From assembly GCF_036245865.1 (NCBI RefSeq), contig NZ_BTTW01000015.1, positions 44,136 to 108,135 on the forward strand: a stretch of DNA of 64,000 nt. The letters are read 5' to 3'. The translations under genes were made by a program, and so were the position numbers. Of the stretch, positions 51,971 through 63,100 are shown piece by piece. Source of the DNA: Corallococcus caeni (GTDB taxonomy: Bacteria > Myxococcota > Myxococcia > Myxococcales > Myxococcaceae). Position 1 is the first letter of the stretch. Each line of letters begins with the position of its first letter. The notes under the pieces are model-generated. The model did not search any database. It was given only the letters and a program-made list of their open reading frames with translations, and had not been told where the DNA came from.

Positions 51971-53068
51971 ATGTCGTCATCGCCCCCACGCATCGCGTTC
52001 GCCATCGAGACGACGCTCGGCAACGCGGTGTTCCTGGACAACCTCAAGCGGGCGATGGCGCGGCGTGACGACATCACGCCGGTGTGGCTGCCCATCGACG
52101 AGCACGCGGATGACGTCTGGGAGCAGCTGCCGCTGGTGCGCTCGCGGCTGTCGGTGCGCGGAGGGCTGCGGGCCCGCAGCGCGCTGAACCAGGCCCTGGC
52201 GAAGGAGCCGGTGCGAGCGGCGGTGGTGCACACGCAGCGGATGGCGCACCTGGCGCACGACTTCATGCGCCGGGTGCCCAGCGTCATCTCCACGGACGCG
52301 ACGCCGAGCGGGCTGGAGGACTACCTGCGCTACTACGGCCTGCCCACGCAGCACGCGGGTTGGGTGGGCCGGGCGAAGAACGCGCTGCACCGGCGCACGT
52401 ACGCCATCGCGAAGGGGATGCTGTCCTTCTCCGAGTTCACCAAGCGTTCGCTGGTGGAGGAGTACGGCGTGCCCGACGCGAGCGTGCACGTCGTGTGGCC
52501 CAGCGTGGACACGGCGCTGTGGCGGCCGGCGCCGGAGAAGAAGCCCCGGGACGGCGTGGTGCGGCTGCTCTTCGTGGGAGGCGACCTGGGGCGCAAGGGC
52601 GGCAAGCTGCTCCTGCGCTGGGCGCGGGAGACGCGGCGGAGGAACTGGCAGCTGGACCTGGTGACGTCCGAGCGCATCGAGGCGCCGCCGGGCGTGCGCG
52701 TGCACGTGGGCGTGCAGCCGAACTCGCCGGAGCTCATCGGCCTGGCGCAGGCAGCGGACCTCTTCGTGCTGCCGACGATGGCGGACATGTCGTCGTGGGC
52801 CATCGCGGAGGCGAAGGCCGCGGGCCTGGCGGTGGTGTCCACGCCCGCGGGCGGCGTGGGCGAGCTGGTGCGCGACGGAGTGGACGGGCGCATCGTGCCG
52901 GTGGGCGACTACGGGGCGCTGGCGAACACGCTGGACGCGCTGGTGCAGCAGCCGGACACGCTGGAGGCCATGGGGCAGGAGGCCCGCCGCATGGCCGAGG
53001 CGCACATGGACCTGGACACGACGTGCTCGCGGATGCTCGCGTTCATCCGGAAGGTGACGGGCGTCTGA
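51971..53068 (+). CDS. GT4-family glycosyltransferase
   Basis: A 365-residue GT-B glycosyltransferase. The C-terminal donor domain shows VRLLFVGGDLGRKGGKLLLR and ADLFVLPTMADMSSWAIAEA, then the E-x7-E type stretch AIAEAKAAGLAVVSTPAGGVGELV. The N-terminal half has no membrane segment and starts IAFAIETTLGNAVFLDNL. It probably transfers a sugar to a polysaccharide or lipid; it has no sugar-pathway neighbours, so the product is unknown. It ends 10 bases from the convergent arsC. Confidence 0.85.
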   Translation: MSSSPPRIAFAIETTLGNAVFLDNLKRAMARRDDITPVWLPIDEHADDVWEQLPLVRSRLSVRGGLRARSALNQALAKEPVRAAVVHTQRMAHLAHDFMRRVPSVISTDATPSGLEDYLRYYGLPTQHAGWVGRAKNALHRRTYAIAKGMLSFSEFTKRSLVEEYGVPDASVHVVWPSVDTALWRPAPEKKPRDGVVRLLFVGGDLGRKGGKLLLRWARETRRRNWQLDLVTSERIEAPPGVRVHVGVQPNSPELIGLAQAADLFVLPTMADMSSWAIAEAKAAGLAVVSTPAGGVGELVRDGVDGRIVPVGDYGALANTLDALVQQPDTLEAMGQEARRMAEAHMDLDTTCSRMLAFIRKVTGV

Positions 53069-53078
53069 GCGGGCCGCG

Positions 53079-53480
53079 CTACCGGCCCCAACCTTCCCGG
53101 TTCAGCAACGCCAGGACGCGGGCGCGCACGTCGTCGCGGATCTCCCGCACGCGCTCCACGGGCTTGCCCTTGGGGTCCTCCAGCGGCCAGTCCTCGCGCT
53201 TCAGTCCGGGCACGTAGGGGCACGCATCACCGCAGCCCATGGTGATGAGCCACTGGGCGCCCTGGGCCAGTTCGTCCGTCAGTCGTTGAGGCCGGGCGCC
53301 CGACAGGTCGACGCCCACCTCCGCCATGGCGGCCTGCACCTCCGGATGGACGCGCGTTCCGGGCTGCGTGCCGGCGGAGACGGCGCGGGCCTTCGAAGGG
53401 TCCGCCAGGAGGTTGAAGAAGGCCGCCGCCATCTGCGAACGACCCGCGTTGTGCACGCAGGCGAAGATGACCGTGCCCAT
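53079..53480 (-). CDS. arsC: Arsenate reductase (thioredoxin/LMW-PTPase type)
   Basis: A 133-residue protein of the low-molecular-weight tyrosine phosphatase fold. The P-loop is FACVHNAGRSQMAAAFF (Cys-x5-Arg-Ser). Further cysteines in TMGCGDACPYVPG are in the positions of the redox relay of Bacillus/Staphylococcus ArsC; then DWPLEDPKGKPVERVREIRD. It reduces arsenate to arsenite using thioredoxin. GGAGG lies seven bases before ATG 53480. No arsenite pump or ArsR is adjacent. The tRNA-Arg gene lies upstream on the same strand, separated by a terminator. Confidence 0.92.
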   Translation of the reverse strand: MGTVIFACVHNAGRSQMAAAFFNLLADPSKARAVSAGTQPGTRVHPEVQAAMAEVGVDLSGARPQRLTDELAQGAQWLITMGCGDACPYVPGLKREDWPLEDPKGKPVERVREIRDDVRARVLALLNREGWGR

Positions 53481-53500
53481 CGAAAGACCTCCGCGTCCGC

Positions 53501-53549
53501 CAAAGGCAAAGGCCCGGAACCCCTGGGATTTCCCCAGTGATTCCGGGCC
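53501..53549 (-). terminator. Intrinsic terminator after tRNA-Arg
   Basis: On the minus strand GGCCCGGAA (53541-53549) and TTCCGGGCC (53511-53519) form a 9-base perfect stem with further pairing inside (TGGGG / CCCAG), followed by TTTGCCTTTG. It ends the tRNA transcript before arsC. Confidence 0.8.
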
Positions 53550-53559
53550 CTTACGTCTG

Positions 53560-53633
<74 letters not shown>

Positions 53634-53780
53634 AGAACCGCTTTCCGGTGTCGGAGGAGTAACCGAAGTCCCCAGACGACGCAAGCACGCAATCCTGACC
53701 TGGCCCCGCCTGACGGCTCCTGCACAGAGGGCCCATGAGCCCCGCCTGTCCCCCCGGCGTGATGGACTAGACCCGGGGAC

Positions 53781-54428
53781 ATGAACCGCGCTCCCCTGCT
53801 ATCCGCCTGTCTCCTCGCCGCCTGCCTGGCCTGCACGGAGTCACCCCGGACGCCCCCGGCGTCCCCCGCCCCGAGCCCGACCATGCCCACCCCGCCTCCG
53901 CCCGCCCCTCCCCCTGCCCCGCCTGCATCCAAGCCGAATGGGGCCAGCGCCCCGGCCGCGGCGTCGTGCTCGGCGAGCCGGCTGAGCCCCGTCCCCAAGC
54001 CCACCGCGACGCCGCTGCCCCCGGCCGTGGCCTCCATGCGCGAGCGCATCATCAAGGCCGCCGTGGCGTGCGACTACGCGGGCCTCCAGAAGCTGGGCGA
54101 CGAGAAGGGCAAGAGCGTGCGCTTCTCCTACGACCCCGACCAGGACATGGCGACCACCTGGCGCATCCAGGAGGAGTGGAAGGACAGCCCGCAGCCCGTG
54201 CTGGCGCGGCTGGTCCACGTGCTCAACCTCCCCTTCTACCAGGAGGGCAACCTCTACTGGTGGCCCACCGCCTTCCGCGAGGGCGCCACCGACGCGGACT
54301 TCGCCCTGCTCAAGGGCATCTACCCGGACGAGATGATCACCGACATGCGCAAGGAGAAGAGCTACATCGGCATGCGCGTGGGCATCTCCGCGGACGGCGA
54401 CTGGCAGGCCGCCATCCAGGGCGATTGA
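53781..54428 (+). CDS. Putative lipoprotein with Pro-rich linker
   Basis: A 215-residue protein. The signal MNRAPLLSACLLAACLACTE offers a lipobox (LAAC or LACLAC) with Cys at 15 or 18. A Pro/Ala linker (about residues 20-80) joins a C-terminal globular domain: MRERIIKAAVACDYAGLQKL, GNLYWWPTAFREG and MRVGISADGDWQAAIQGD. That domain resembles the small uncharacterised domains common in actinobacterial and myxobacterial lipoproteins, but I cannot name its family. It converges with the lipase gene. Confidence 0.78.
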   Translation: MNRAPLLSACLLAACLACTESPRTPPASPAPSPTMPTPPPPAPPPAPPASKPNGASAPAAASCSASRLSPVPKPTATPLPPAVASMRERIIKAAVACDYAGLQKLGDEKGKSVRFSYDPDQDMATTWRIQEEWKDSPQPVLARLVHVLNLPFYQEGNLYWWPTAFREGATDADFALLKGIYPDEMITDMRKEKSYIGMRVGISADGDWQAAIQGD

Positions 54429-54447
54429 GCCTTCGCCGTCGCCCGCG

Positions 54448-55611
54448 TCAGTCCCCGGTGACGAAGCGCGCGACGGCCTCCATGACCTCCTCGTCGCCCA
54501 CCATCCCGACGTGGTCCGCCTTCGTCTCCAGCCGGTCCACGTGGAGCGGCGCCGGAGGCAGCGCGCGCGTCGTGAGCACGGAGCCGTCCCCGTCCGCGAG
54601 CACGGGGTCCTCGAACGTGGGCTTCCCGTCGATGACCCGGAAGGACTTGATCAACGGATGCCCCACGCCCACCACCGCCAGCGTGCGGAAGGGAGGAGGC
54701 GGTCCCCCGCGCTCGGACAGGGCCCGCGCCAGTCCCGAGCGCGCCTCCAGCATGCGCTCCAGCCACTGGCGATACGCGGGCAGTCCGCGCACCGCCGTGT
54801 CCTGGAACACGCCCCACCCGCCGTCGACCCACGCGTCCGGCCGGTACGCGTCGAACGCCACCGGCTGGCCGCTCGCGTCCACGAAGAAGTCGCTCTCCGC
54901 GGGCAGCAACTGGAACGCGGACGCGAAGGAGAAGAGCGCCTCCGGGGACAGCAGCGCCCGGTTGCGTCCCACCGGCGTGCCCAGGGTGAAGTCGTCGAAC
55001 ATGCCCGGCGCGCCCCGGAACGGCGTGCCCAGGAACACCACGCGCTTCACGTGCCGCGCGCCCGCCCACGTGGGCTCGCCCGTGTCGTCGCCCGCGCCGT
55101 AGCGCAGGCAGTGCAGCGTGACGAGCCCGCCCATGCTGTGCGCCACCAGGTTCACCTTCACCCGGCCGCCCCGCGCCGCCGCCAGCTCGTCCAGCAGCGC
55201 GCACAGCCGCTTCGACGTCACGCGGTTGTCCTGGCGCCAGTCGTAGTCGAAGACCATGAAGCCCGGCAGACGCTCGCGCGCGAACTCCTGGAAGCCCTTG
55301 TAGATGTCGTAGCGCGCCACCCACGGCAGCACCGTGAAGCGCGTCATCGGCCCGTCCACCTCCAGCGCCCCGAAGTTCGGCGTCGCCCGCTGCCCGGGAA
55401 ACGGCAGCGCCAGCGAACGCTCCCCTCGCGTCAGCAGGTCGCCCACGGACACCCACGCCCGCTCGTGCTCCGCGTCCGCCGTGGCCAGGAACGACCCACG
55501 GTAGCCGTGGATGAAGACCGTCACCTCCTCGCCCGTGGGCGGAGGCAGCGCGACGCGAGAGGCCGTGCAGGCGCTCAGCAACATCAGGAACGGGACCGGG
55601 AGCAGACGCAT
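54448..55611 (-). CDS. Alpha/beta-hydrolase lipoprotein (lipase/PGAP1-like)
   Basis: A 387-residue hydrolase. ATG 55611 gives a lipoprotein signal (MRLLPVPFLMLLSACTAS, Cys at 15). EVTVFIHGYRGSFLATA is the oxyanion region; the nucleophile serine is in VNLVAHSMGGLVTLHCLR; VFDYDWRQDNR is also typical of GPI-lipase/lecithin:cholesterol-like hydrolases. The catalytic Asp and His are probably in VLADGDGSVLTT and ETKADHVGMVGDEE. Outer-membrane attachment is likely. The substrate may be lipid or ester. Diverges from mscS across a region with spaced palindromes. Confidence 0.85.
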   Translation of the reverse strand: MRLLPVPFLMLLSACTASRVALPPPTGEEVTVFIHGYRGSFLATADAEHERAWVSVGDLLTRGERSLALPFPGQRATPNFGALEVDGPMTRFTVLPWVARYDIYKGFQEFARERLPGFMVFDYDWRQDNRVTSKRLCALLDELAAARGGRVKVNLVAHSMGGLVTLHCLRYGAGDDTGEPTWAGARHVKRVVFLGTPFRGAPGMFDDFTLGTPVGRNRALLSPEALFSFASAFQLLPAESDFFVDASGQPVAFDAYRPDAWVDGGWGVFQDTAVRGLPAYRQWLERMLEARSGLARALSERGGPPPPFRTLAVVGVGHPLIKSFRVIDGKPTFEDPVLADGDGSVLTTRALPPAPLHVDRLETKADHVGMVGDEEVMEAVARFVTGD

Positions 55612-55669
55612 GCGGCGCAACGTCTCCCCCGGCGCCCCCTCCACGCAAGCACCCGCCGCATCCCGGGCG

Positions 55670-55722
55670 CTGACGCGTCAGCCCGTCCCTCCGGCGCGTC
55701 AGGTCCCGGACTGACGGGTCAG
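55670..55722. repeat. Three spaced 12-bp palindromes in the lipase/mscS divergent region
   Basis: CTGACGCGTCAG (55670-55681, perfect), CCGGCGCGTCAG (55691-55702, one good half) and CTGACGGGTCAG (55711-55722, near-perfect). Start-to-start distances are 21 and 20 bases, two helical turns, so bound proteins would lie on one face. They lie between the two divergent genes, where an operator is expected. Confidence 0.55.
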
Positions 55723-55833
55723 GACTGCCCTCCCGGACAGCAGTGACTTCCCAGCAGGTCGGCTTGCATCCCGTGGCCTGTCCCGTGCAAAAGGCACGGC
55801 GCACGCCCGGCCCGGGTCAAGGGAGTTCGAGCC

Positions 55834-56664
55834 ATGGATGAAATCGTCGTTCAGTTGAAGTCACTTGCCATCACCGAAGCGCTTCCGCTGCTGCTCAAGG
55901 TCATTGGCGCGCTGTTCATCTGGTTCATCGGGCGGGCGGTGATTGGCGGCTTCCGCAAGGTGCTGGACATGGGCCTGCAGCGGCGGCAGCTGGACGCCAC
56001 GCTCATCCGCTACGTCGGCTCGCTCTTCACCGGCACGCTCACCCTGATGCTCATCGTCGGCATCCTGGGGGTGATGGGCGTGGAGACGACGTCCTTCGCC
56101 GCGTTGATCGCCGCCGCGGGTATCGCCATTGGTGCCGCCTGGTCCGGGCTGCTCGCCAACTTCGCCGCGGGCGTCTTCCTGCTGGTGCTGCGCCCCTTCC
56201 GCGTGGGCGAGGAGATTGAAGCCGGCGGCGTCGTGGGCATCGTCCAGGAGATCGGCCTGTTCGTCACGACGCTCGACACGTCGGACAACGTGCGGATCTC
56301 CGTGGGCAACAACCAGATGTTCAGCGACAACATCGTCAACTTCAGCCACCACCCGCACCGCAAGCTGACGGTCAAGGTGCCGCTGATGCACGGCGTGGAC
56401 GTGCGGGTGCTCCAGCAGGCGCTGCTGGACCGCATGCCTTCGGTGACGGGCGTCCAGGCGAAGCCCGTGCCCCAGGTGGAGATCGCGGAGTTCACGCTCC
56501 AGGGGCCCGTGCTGGCGGTGTGCATCTTCTGCAAGCCCACCGAGTACAACGACACGCAGGCCAACGTCGGTGACGCGATCGCGGAGACCCTCTTCGTCGC
56601 GGGCTACACCGTGCCCACGCCCGCCGTCCTGGCCTCGCCGCTGGCGCGCGCGAAGGCCGGCTGA
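55834..56664 (+). CDS. mscS: Small-conductance mechanosensitive channel (MscS)
   Basis: A 276-residue channel with three N-terminal hydrophobic segments and the pore helix TM3 AALIAAAGIAIGAAWSGLLANFAAG (alternating Ala/Gly, given here in two pieces: AALIAAAGIAIGAAW and SGLLANFAAG). A beta domain follows (PFRVGEEIEAGGVVGIVQEI) and a C-terminal alpha/beta domain. Same size as E. coli MscS. GGGAG precedes ATG 55834. It relieves hypo-osmotic shock by opening under membrane tension. Confidence 0.94.
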   Translation: MDEIVVQLKSLAITEALPLLLKVIGALFIWFIGRAVIGGFRKVLDMGLQRRQLDATLIRYVGSLFTGTLTLMLIVGILGVMGVETTSFAALIAAAGIAIGAAWSGLLANFAAGVFLLVLRPFRVGEEIEAGGVVGIVQEIGLFVTTLDTSDNVRISVGNNQMFSDNIVNFSHHPHRKLTVKVPLMHGVDVRVLQQALLDRMPSVTGVQAKPVPQVEIAEFTLQGPVLAVCIFCKPTEYNDTQANVGDAIAETLFVAGYTVPTPAVLASPLARAKAG

Positions 56665-56999
56665 AGGCGGACCGGCGCATTCAGCGGAGGCGCCCAGGCC
56701 TCCCGTCAGCGCGTCCAGCAGGGAGCTAGTGTCGAAGGGGCCATCGTGCCGGTGGCCGGTGGCGAAGAAATGAAGGGGCCATGGAAGGGCTCCTCGCTGG
56801 CCAGAATCCGGGAGGGCCCCACCGCGCTCGCACCAGACGGTCGTCGGCCCCGGATCCTGCTCCCCCTCCAGACGGACGGACGACCGCGCGAGCAGGTCCC
56901 CTCTGGAGGACACAGGAAGTTCTTCCCACAACGACTTCGGGGAACCCGCCTCTTCCCGCAAATGCATGGATTCATTCGGGCTTCCGTCAGGGCGCCCCC
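56665..56999. other. Non-coding stretch upstream of the NRPS
   Basis: Roughly 335 bases between mscS and the NRPS promoter. Several short frames exist (for example 56746-57003) but none has a ribosome-binding site, signal or coherent composition. No tRNA, inverted repeat with T-tail or operator was recognised. I see nothing else here. Confidence 0.5.
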
Positions 57000-57028
57000 A
57001 TGACAGGTCGCTCGCCCAAGAATAATAT
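57000..57028 (+). promoter_or_regulatory. Probable promoter of the NRPS gene
   Basis: ATGACA (57000-57005), a 17-base spacer and TAATAT (57023-57028) in a locally A+T-rich patch. The -35 has five of six consensus bases and the spacing is ideal. The leader to ATG 57178 would be about 140 bases. Confidence 0.55.
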
Positions 57029-57177
57029 GGCGAGTGTGGATTTGACCCACCCCGCGCTTTACCCGGCAAAGCAGCGCAGGGCGTCAATCCGGAATCAACA
57101 GCAGGCCTGAGTCCCCGCGAACGTCACCGCCCCGGGTGACGCTCGCGCTGGCGTCCCCGAGCGCGGAGTCCATCGAG

Positions 57178-60100
57178 ATGAGCAACGAGCTGTCGAAGCG
57201 GATCGCCAACCTCTCACCGGAGAAGCGCGCCGAGTTGCTCAAGAAGATGGCCGCGCAGAAGGCCGCCACGGGCAACGTCGTGCAAGGCATCCCGGTGCAG
57301 GACCGCTCGCACCCGCTGCCGCTGTCGTTCGCCCAGCAGCGCCTGTGGTTCATGGATCAGCTGCAACCCGGCACCCCGCTCTACAACGTGCCCATGGCGG
57401 TGCGCGTGGAGGGCGCGCTGGACGTGGCCGTGCTGGAGCGCGCGCTGCGCGAGGTGGTGCGCCGTCACGAAGTGCTCCGCACCACCTTCCACGAGGACGC
57501 CTCCGGGCAGCCCGTGCAGGTCGTGTCGCCGGAGCCGGTGCTCACGCTGGAGCACCACGACGCGGTCGGCTCGTCGGACGCGGCGTGGCGACTGGCGCGT
57601 GAAGCCGCGGCCCGGCCCTTCGACCTCGCGAAGGGTCCGCTCCTGCGCGCGCTGCTCCTGACGTGGGCGCCGGGAGAGCACCTGCTCGCGGTGGTGGTGC
57701 ACCACATCGTCTCCGACGGCTGGTCCATGACGCTGCTGGTGCGCGAGGTGGCGCTGCTCTACGGCGCCTTCGCGCGAGGCCAGCCCGCGCCCCTGCCGCC
57801 CCTGGGCGTGCAGTACGCGGACTTCGGCGTCTGGCAGCGCGAGTGGCTGCGGGGCCCGCGGCTGGAGAAACAACTCGACTACTGGAAGCAGCAGCTGGCC
57901 GGGGTGCCCTCCGCGCTGGAGCTGCCCACGGATCGGCCGCGCCCCGCGGCCCGCGGTGGCCGGGGCGCCCGTCATGACCTGCTGCTGTCGCGGGAGCTGA
58001 CGGAGGCGTTGAAGGCGCTGGCGCAGCAGGAGGGCGCCTCGCTCTTCATGGTGCTGCTGACGGGCTGGCAGGTGCTGCTGTCGCGCTACGCGGGGCAGGA
58101 GGACGTGACGGTGGGCTCGCCGGTGGCGGGCCGGGATCGCGGCGAGGTGCAGGGCCTCATCGGCCTGTTCGTCAACACGGTGGTGCTGCGCACGCAGGTG
58201 GAGCCCTCCGCGTCCTTCCGCGCGCTGCTGCGCCAGGTGCGCGAGACGGTGCTCGCGGCCCATGAGCACCAGGAGGTCCCCTTCGAGCGGCTGGTGGAGG
58301 AGCTTCGTCCGGAGCGCACCCAGGGGCGCACGCCGTTCTTCCAGGTGATGCTCACGCTCCAGGCGTCCCTGCGCGGCGCGACCTCCGTGGAGGGCGTGAA
58401 GCTGGAGGCGCTGGAGCTGGACACGCACACGTCGAAGTTCGACCTGCTGCTCCAGGTGCTGGAGACGGAAGCGGGCCTCAAGGGCTTCCTGGAGTACGAC
58501 GCCGACCTCTTCACCGCGCCCACCATGGCGCGCATGGCGGAGCACCTGCGCGTGCTCCTGGAGGGCGTCGTCCGCCGTCCGCACGAGGCCGTGGCCCGGC
58601 TGCCGCTGCTCACCGACGCCGAGCGCCACGAGGTGCTGCTTGCCTGGCAGCCGCCCCGCCCCACCCCGCTGCCGTGGACCTCGCAGCACGGCGCCTTCGA
58701 GGCGCAGGCGGACCTCACGCCGGACGCGGTCGCCGCCACCTTCGGCGACGCGTCGCTCACGTACGCGCAGCTGGAGGCACGGGCGTCGCGGCTGGCGCGT
58801 CACCTGCGCCGGCTGGGCGTGGGCACCGAGGTGCGCGTGGGCCTGTGCGTGGAGCGCTCGCTCGACATGCTGGTGGCGGTGCTCGCCGTGTTGAAGGCCA
58901 GGGGCACCTACGTGCCGCTGGATCCGGCGTTCCCCACGGACCGGCTGGCGTACATGGTGGAGAGCAGCGGGATGCCGGTGCTGGTGTCCCAGCGCTCGCT
59001 GGAGTCCCTCCTGCCGCCACATTCGGCGCGCGTGGTGCTGCTGGACGGGGACGCGGAGGCCATCGCGGCGGAGGACGGCTCGCCGCTGCGCGACGCGGTG
59101 TCGCCAGAGGCCGTGGCGTACGTGCTCTTCACCTCCGGCAGCACCGGCCGACCCAAGGGCGTGCAGGTGCCGCACGGCGCGGTGGCGCGCTTCCTGGCGG
59201 CGCTGCGCGAGACGACGGGCCTGTCGGCGCAGGACGTGTTGGTGGCCGTCACCACGCTGTCGTTCGACATCGCGGTGCTGGAGCTGTTCCTGCCGCTGTC
59301 GGTGGGTGGGCAGGTCGTCATCGCGTCGCGGGACATCGCCGTGGACGGCTCGCGGCTGGCGGGCCTGCTCCGGCGCTGCGGGGCGACGGTGCTCCAGGCC
59401 ACCCCCAGCACCTGGCGGCTGCTGCTGGAGACGGACTGGAGGGACCCGGGGCTGACGGCGCTCACCGGCGGCGAGGCGCTGCCGCGCGAGCTGGCAGAGT
59501 CGCTGCTCCAGCGCTGCCGCGCGCTGTGGAACGTGTATGGCCCCACGGAGACGACGGTGTGGTCCACCGCGCACGCGGTGGCGTCGGGCACGGGCAGCGT
59601 GCCCATTGGTCGGCCTATCTCCGGCACGCGGGTGTACGTGCTGGACAGCGGGCTGAACCCGGTGCCGCGCGGCGTGCCGGGCGAGCTGTTCATCGGTGGT
59701 GACGGCGTCACCCGGGGCTACCTCCACCGGCCGGACCTGACGGCGGAGCGGTTCCTCCCGGATGCGCACGGCGGCGTGCCGGGCCTGCGCGTGTACCGCA
59801 CGGGCGACCGCGTGCGGTGGGCGGCGGACGGCGTGCTGGAGTACCTCAACCGCGTCGACAACCAGGTGAAGCTGCGCGGCTACCGCATCGAGCTGGGGGA
59901 GATTGAAGCGGTGCTGAGCCAGGCCCCCGGCGTGCGCGACGCCGCCGTGGTGGTGCGCGGCAGCGCGGCCGACGCGCGCCTCGTGGGCTACGTGGTGGCG
60001 CGTCCCGGTCAGACGCTGGAGTCCCCGACCCTGCGGGCACTCCTGAGGGAGCGGCTGCCCGAATACATGGTGCCGTCCGCGCTCGTCGTGCTGGACGCCA

Positions 60101-63100
60101 TGCCCCTGACGCCCAACGGGAAGGTGGACCGCAAGGCCCTGCCCGCGCCGGACGTGTCCACCGAGGCCACGCGCGAGTTCGTCGCGCCGCGCACGCCGAT
60201 GGAGGCCCAGGTCGCGGAGCTCTACGCGTCGCTTCTGAATGTGCAGCGGGTGGGCGCGACGGACAGCTTCTTCGAGCTGGGAGGCCACTCGCTGCTCGCC
60301 ACGCGGCTGACGTCGCGGTTGCGCACGGCGTACCAGGTGGACCTGCCCCTGCAGGCGTTGTTCGAGTCCCCCACGGTGGCGGACCTGGCGGCGCGCATCG
60401 CAGCCTCGACGAAGGATCCGCGCTTCGCCGGCCCGCCCCCGGTGGTGCCGGTGTCGCGCACGAGCAAGCTGCCCGCGTCCTTCGCGCAGCAGCGGCTCTG
60501 GGTGCTGGAGCAGTTCGATCCGGGCTCGGCCGCGTACAACATGCCGTTCTCGCTGCGGCTGACGGGGGCGCTGAACCTGGAGGCCCTGCGCCGCGCCCTG
60601 GAGCTGGTGGTGCACCGGCATGAGTCGCTGCGCACCACCTTGCGGCCGGACTCGGACGGGCCGGTGCAGGTCATCGCGCCGCCCGAGCCGCTGGTGCTGC
60701 CGGTGGTGGACCTGCGCGCCCTTTCGCCGGAGCAGCGCGACGCGGAGGTGAAGCGCCGCACGGAGCTGGAAGTGCGGCTCCCGTTCAACCTGGAGGTGGG
60801 GCCGCTGCTGCGCGTGTCCGCGCTGGTGCTGGATGCGCGGGAGCACCTGGTGCTGCTGACCCTCCACCACGCCGTCTTCGACGGTTGGTCCATGAGCGTC
60901 CTGATGCGGGAGCTGTCGGAGGCCTACCGGGCCCTGGTGGCGGGGACGCAGCCCGTCCTGCCCGCACTGCCATTCCAGTACGCGGACTTCGCGGTGTGGC
61001 AGCGCCAGTGGCTGTCGGGCGCGGAGAAGGAGCGGCAGCTCGACTGGTGGCGCCAGCAGCTTGAAGGCATGCCGTCCGTTCTGGAGTTGCCCACGGACCG
61101 TCCGCGCGGCCTCCGTGAAGCGCATCCCGGTGCGCTGCTGCCGGTCGCGTTCCCCCTGGAGCTGACGCGGGCCGTGGAGGCCCTCTGCGTGCGCGAGGGC
61201 ATCACGCCCTTCATGTTCCTGCTCGGCGCGCTCCAGGTGTTGATTGGCCGCTACTCCGGTCAGGACGACGTGAGCGTCGGTTCTTCCGTTGCGGGCCGCA
61301 ACGACGCGCAGCTGGAGGGGATGCTCGGGTTCTTCATCAACACGCTCGTGCTGCGCACCCGGATGGGCGGCGAGCCCACCGTGCGGGAGCTGCTGGGCCG
61401 CGTGCGCACCACCACGCTGGGGGTGCTCGCGAACCAGTACGTGCCGTTCGAAGAGCTCCAGCCGATGCGCAGCCTGCGCCAGTCGCCGTTGTTCAACGTG
61501 CTGTTCCTCATGCAGAACATCCCGGAGGTGGACCTCTCGCTCGCGGGAGTGAACGTGCAGGTCGAGGAGCGCACGGGCGCGTCCGCGAAGTTCGACCTCA
61601 CGCTCTCGCTGTCGCGGACCGAGAAGGGCTTCACGGGAGAGCTGGAGTACGACACCGACCTGTTCGACAGGTCCACCGTCACGCGGATGATGCGGCACCT
61701 GCGGCAGGTGGTGGAGGGCTTCGTCGCGAAGCCGGAGCAGCGTGTGTCGTCGATTCAGCTGCTCACGGGGGAGGAGCGCGAGCAGGTGCTGATGGAGTGG
61801 AACGCCACGCGGGCGCCGTTCCCGGAAGCGTGCGTGCACTCGCTCTTCGAGGCGCAGGTGCGTCGTGAGCCCGAGGCGCTGGCCGCGGTGTTCGAGGGGA
61901 CGGAGTTGACGTACGCGCAACTGGATGCGCGTGCCAATCAGCTCGCCCATGCCCTTCGCCGTCGTGGCGTGGGCCCGGAAGTCCGCGTCGCCCTCAGCGT
62001 CGAGCGTTCGCTCGATATCGTCATCGGCCTGCTGGGCATCCTGAAGGCTGGTGGTGCCTGGGTGCCGGTGGATCCGCTGCTGCCCCGTGAGCGCCTGGCC
62101 TTCATGCTGGAGGACAGCGCCGCGCAGGTGCTTGTCACCCAGCAGGGGCTGGTGGACCGCTTCCCGGATGCGCTGCGTGGCCGAGCGCTCTGCCTGGACA
62201 CCGAGCGCGGCGCTCTCGCCGAGGAGTCTACGGACGCACCTACGACGGGCGTGACGCCCGCGAACATGGCGTACCTGCTCTACACGTCGGGCAGCACGGG
62301 CACGCCGAAGGGCACGGCGGTGGAACACCGCAGCGTCGCCAACCTCGTCACGCATGAGGCAGTGGCCTACGGCATCGGGCCCGGCAGTCGCGTGTTGCAG
62401 TTCGCGAGCCTCAGCTTCGACCTGTCGGTGGAAGAAGTCTTCACCACGCTCTGCAACGGCGCCACGCTGGTGCTCGCGCCGCTGGAGAAGTTGATGCCGG
62501 GCGCCCCCCTGCCCGTGCTGCTGCGTGAGCAGGAATTGAGTGTCGTGAGCCTCACCCCGGCGGCACTTGCGGCCACGTCCTCCGAAGGGCTGCCCAAGGT
62601 GCGCACCGTCATCTCCGGCGGTGAGGCCCTGCCCGCCGACGTCGTTGCGCGCTGGGCTCCGGGACGAAGGTTGATCAACACCTACGGCCCCACGGAAGCC
62701 ACCGTCATCGCGACGTTCGGCGAGGTGGTCGCGGATGGGAACGTGCCCTCCATCGGCAAGCCGTTGGCGAACGTGCGCGTCTACGTGCTCGACCCGCAGG
62801 GGCAGCCGGTGCCGGTGGGCGTGCGCGGTGAGCTGCACATCGGTGGCGTGGGCGTGGCGCGTGGATACGCAGGGCGCCCGAGCCTCACCGCCGAGCGCTT
62901 CGTGCCGGATGCCTTCTCCGGTGAGGAAGGGGCTCGCCTCTACCGCACGGGCGACGTCGTGCGCTGGCGCGCGGACGGCCAGCTGGACTTCGTGGGACGC
63001 ATTGACGCCCAGGTGAAGGTGCGCGGCTTCCGCATTGAGTTGGGCGAAGTCGAGAACGCCCTGCGGGCCGCTCCGGCCGTGAAGGACGCTGTCGTGCTCG

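Noticed and set aside
56746..57003. A possible small gene upstream of the NRPS (starts MPVAGGEEMKGPWKG)
   Set aside because: No ribosome-binding site, no hydrophobic or repeated pattern, and its end overlaps the predicted NRPS promoter.
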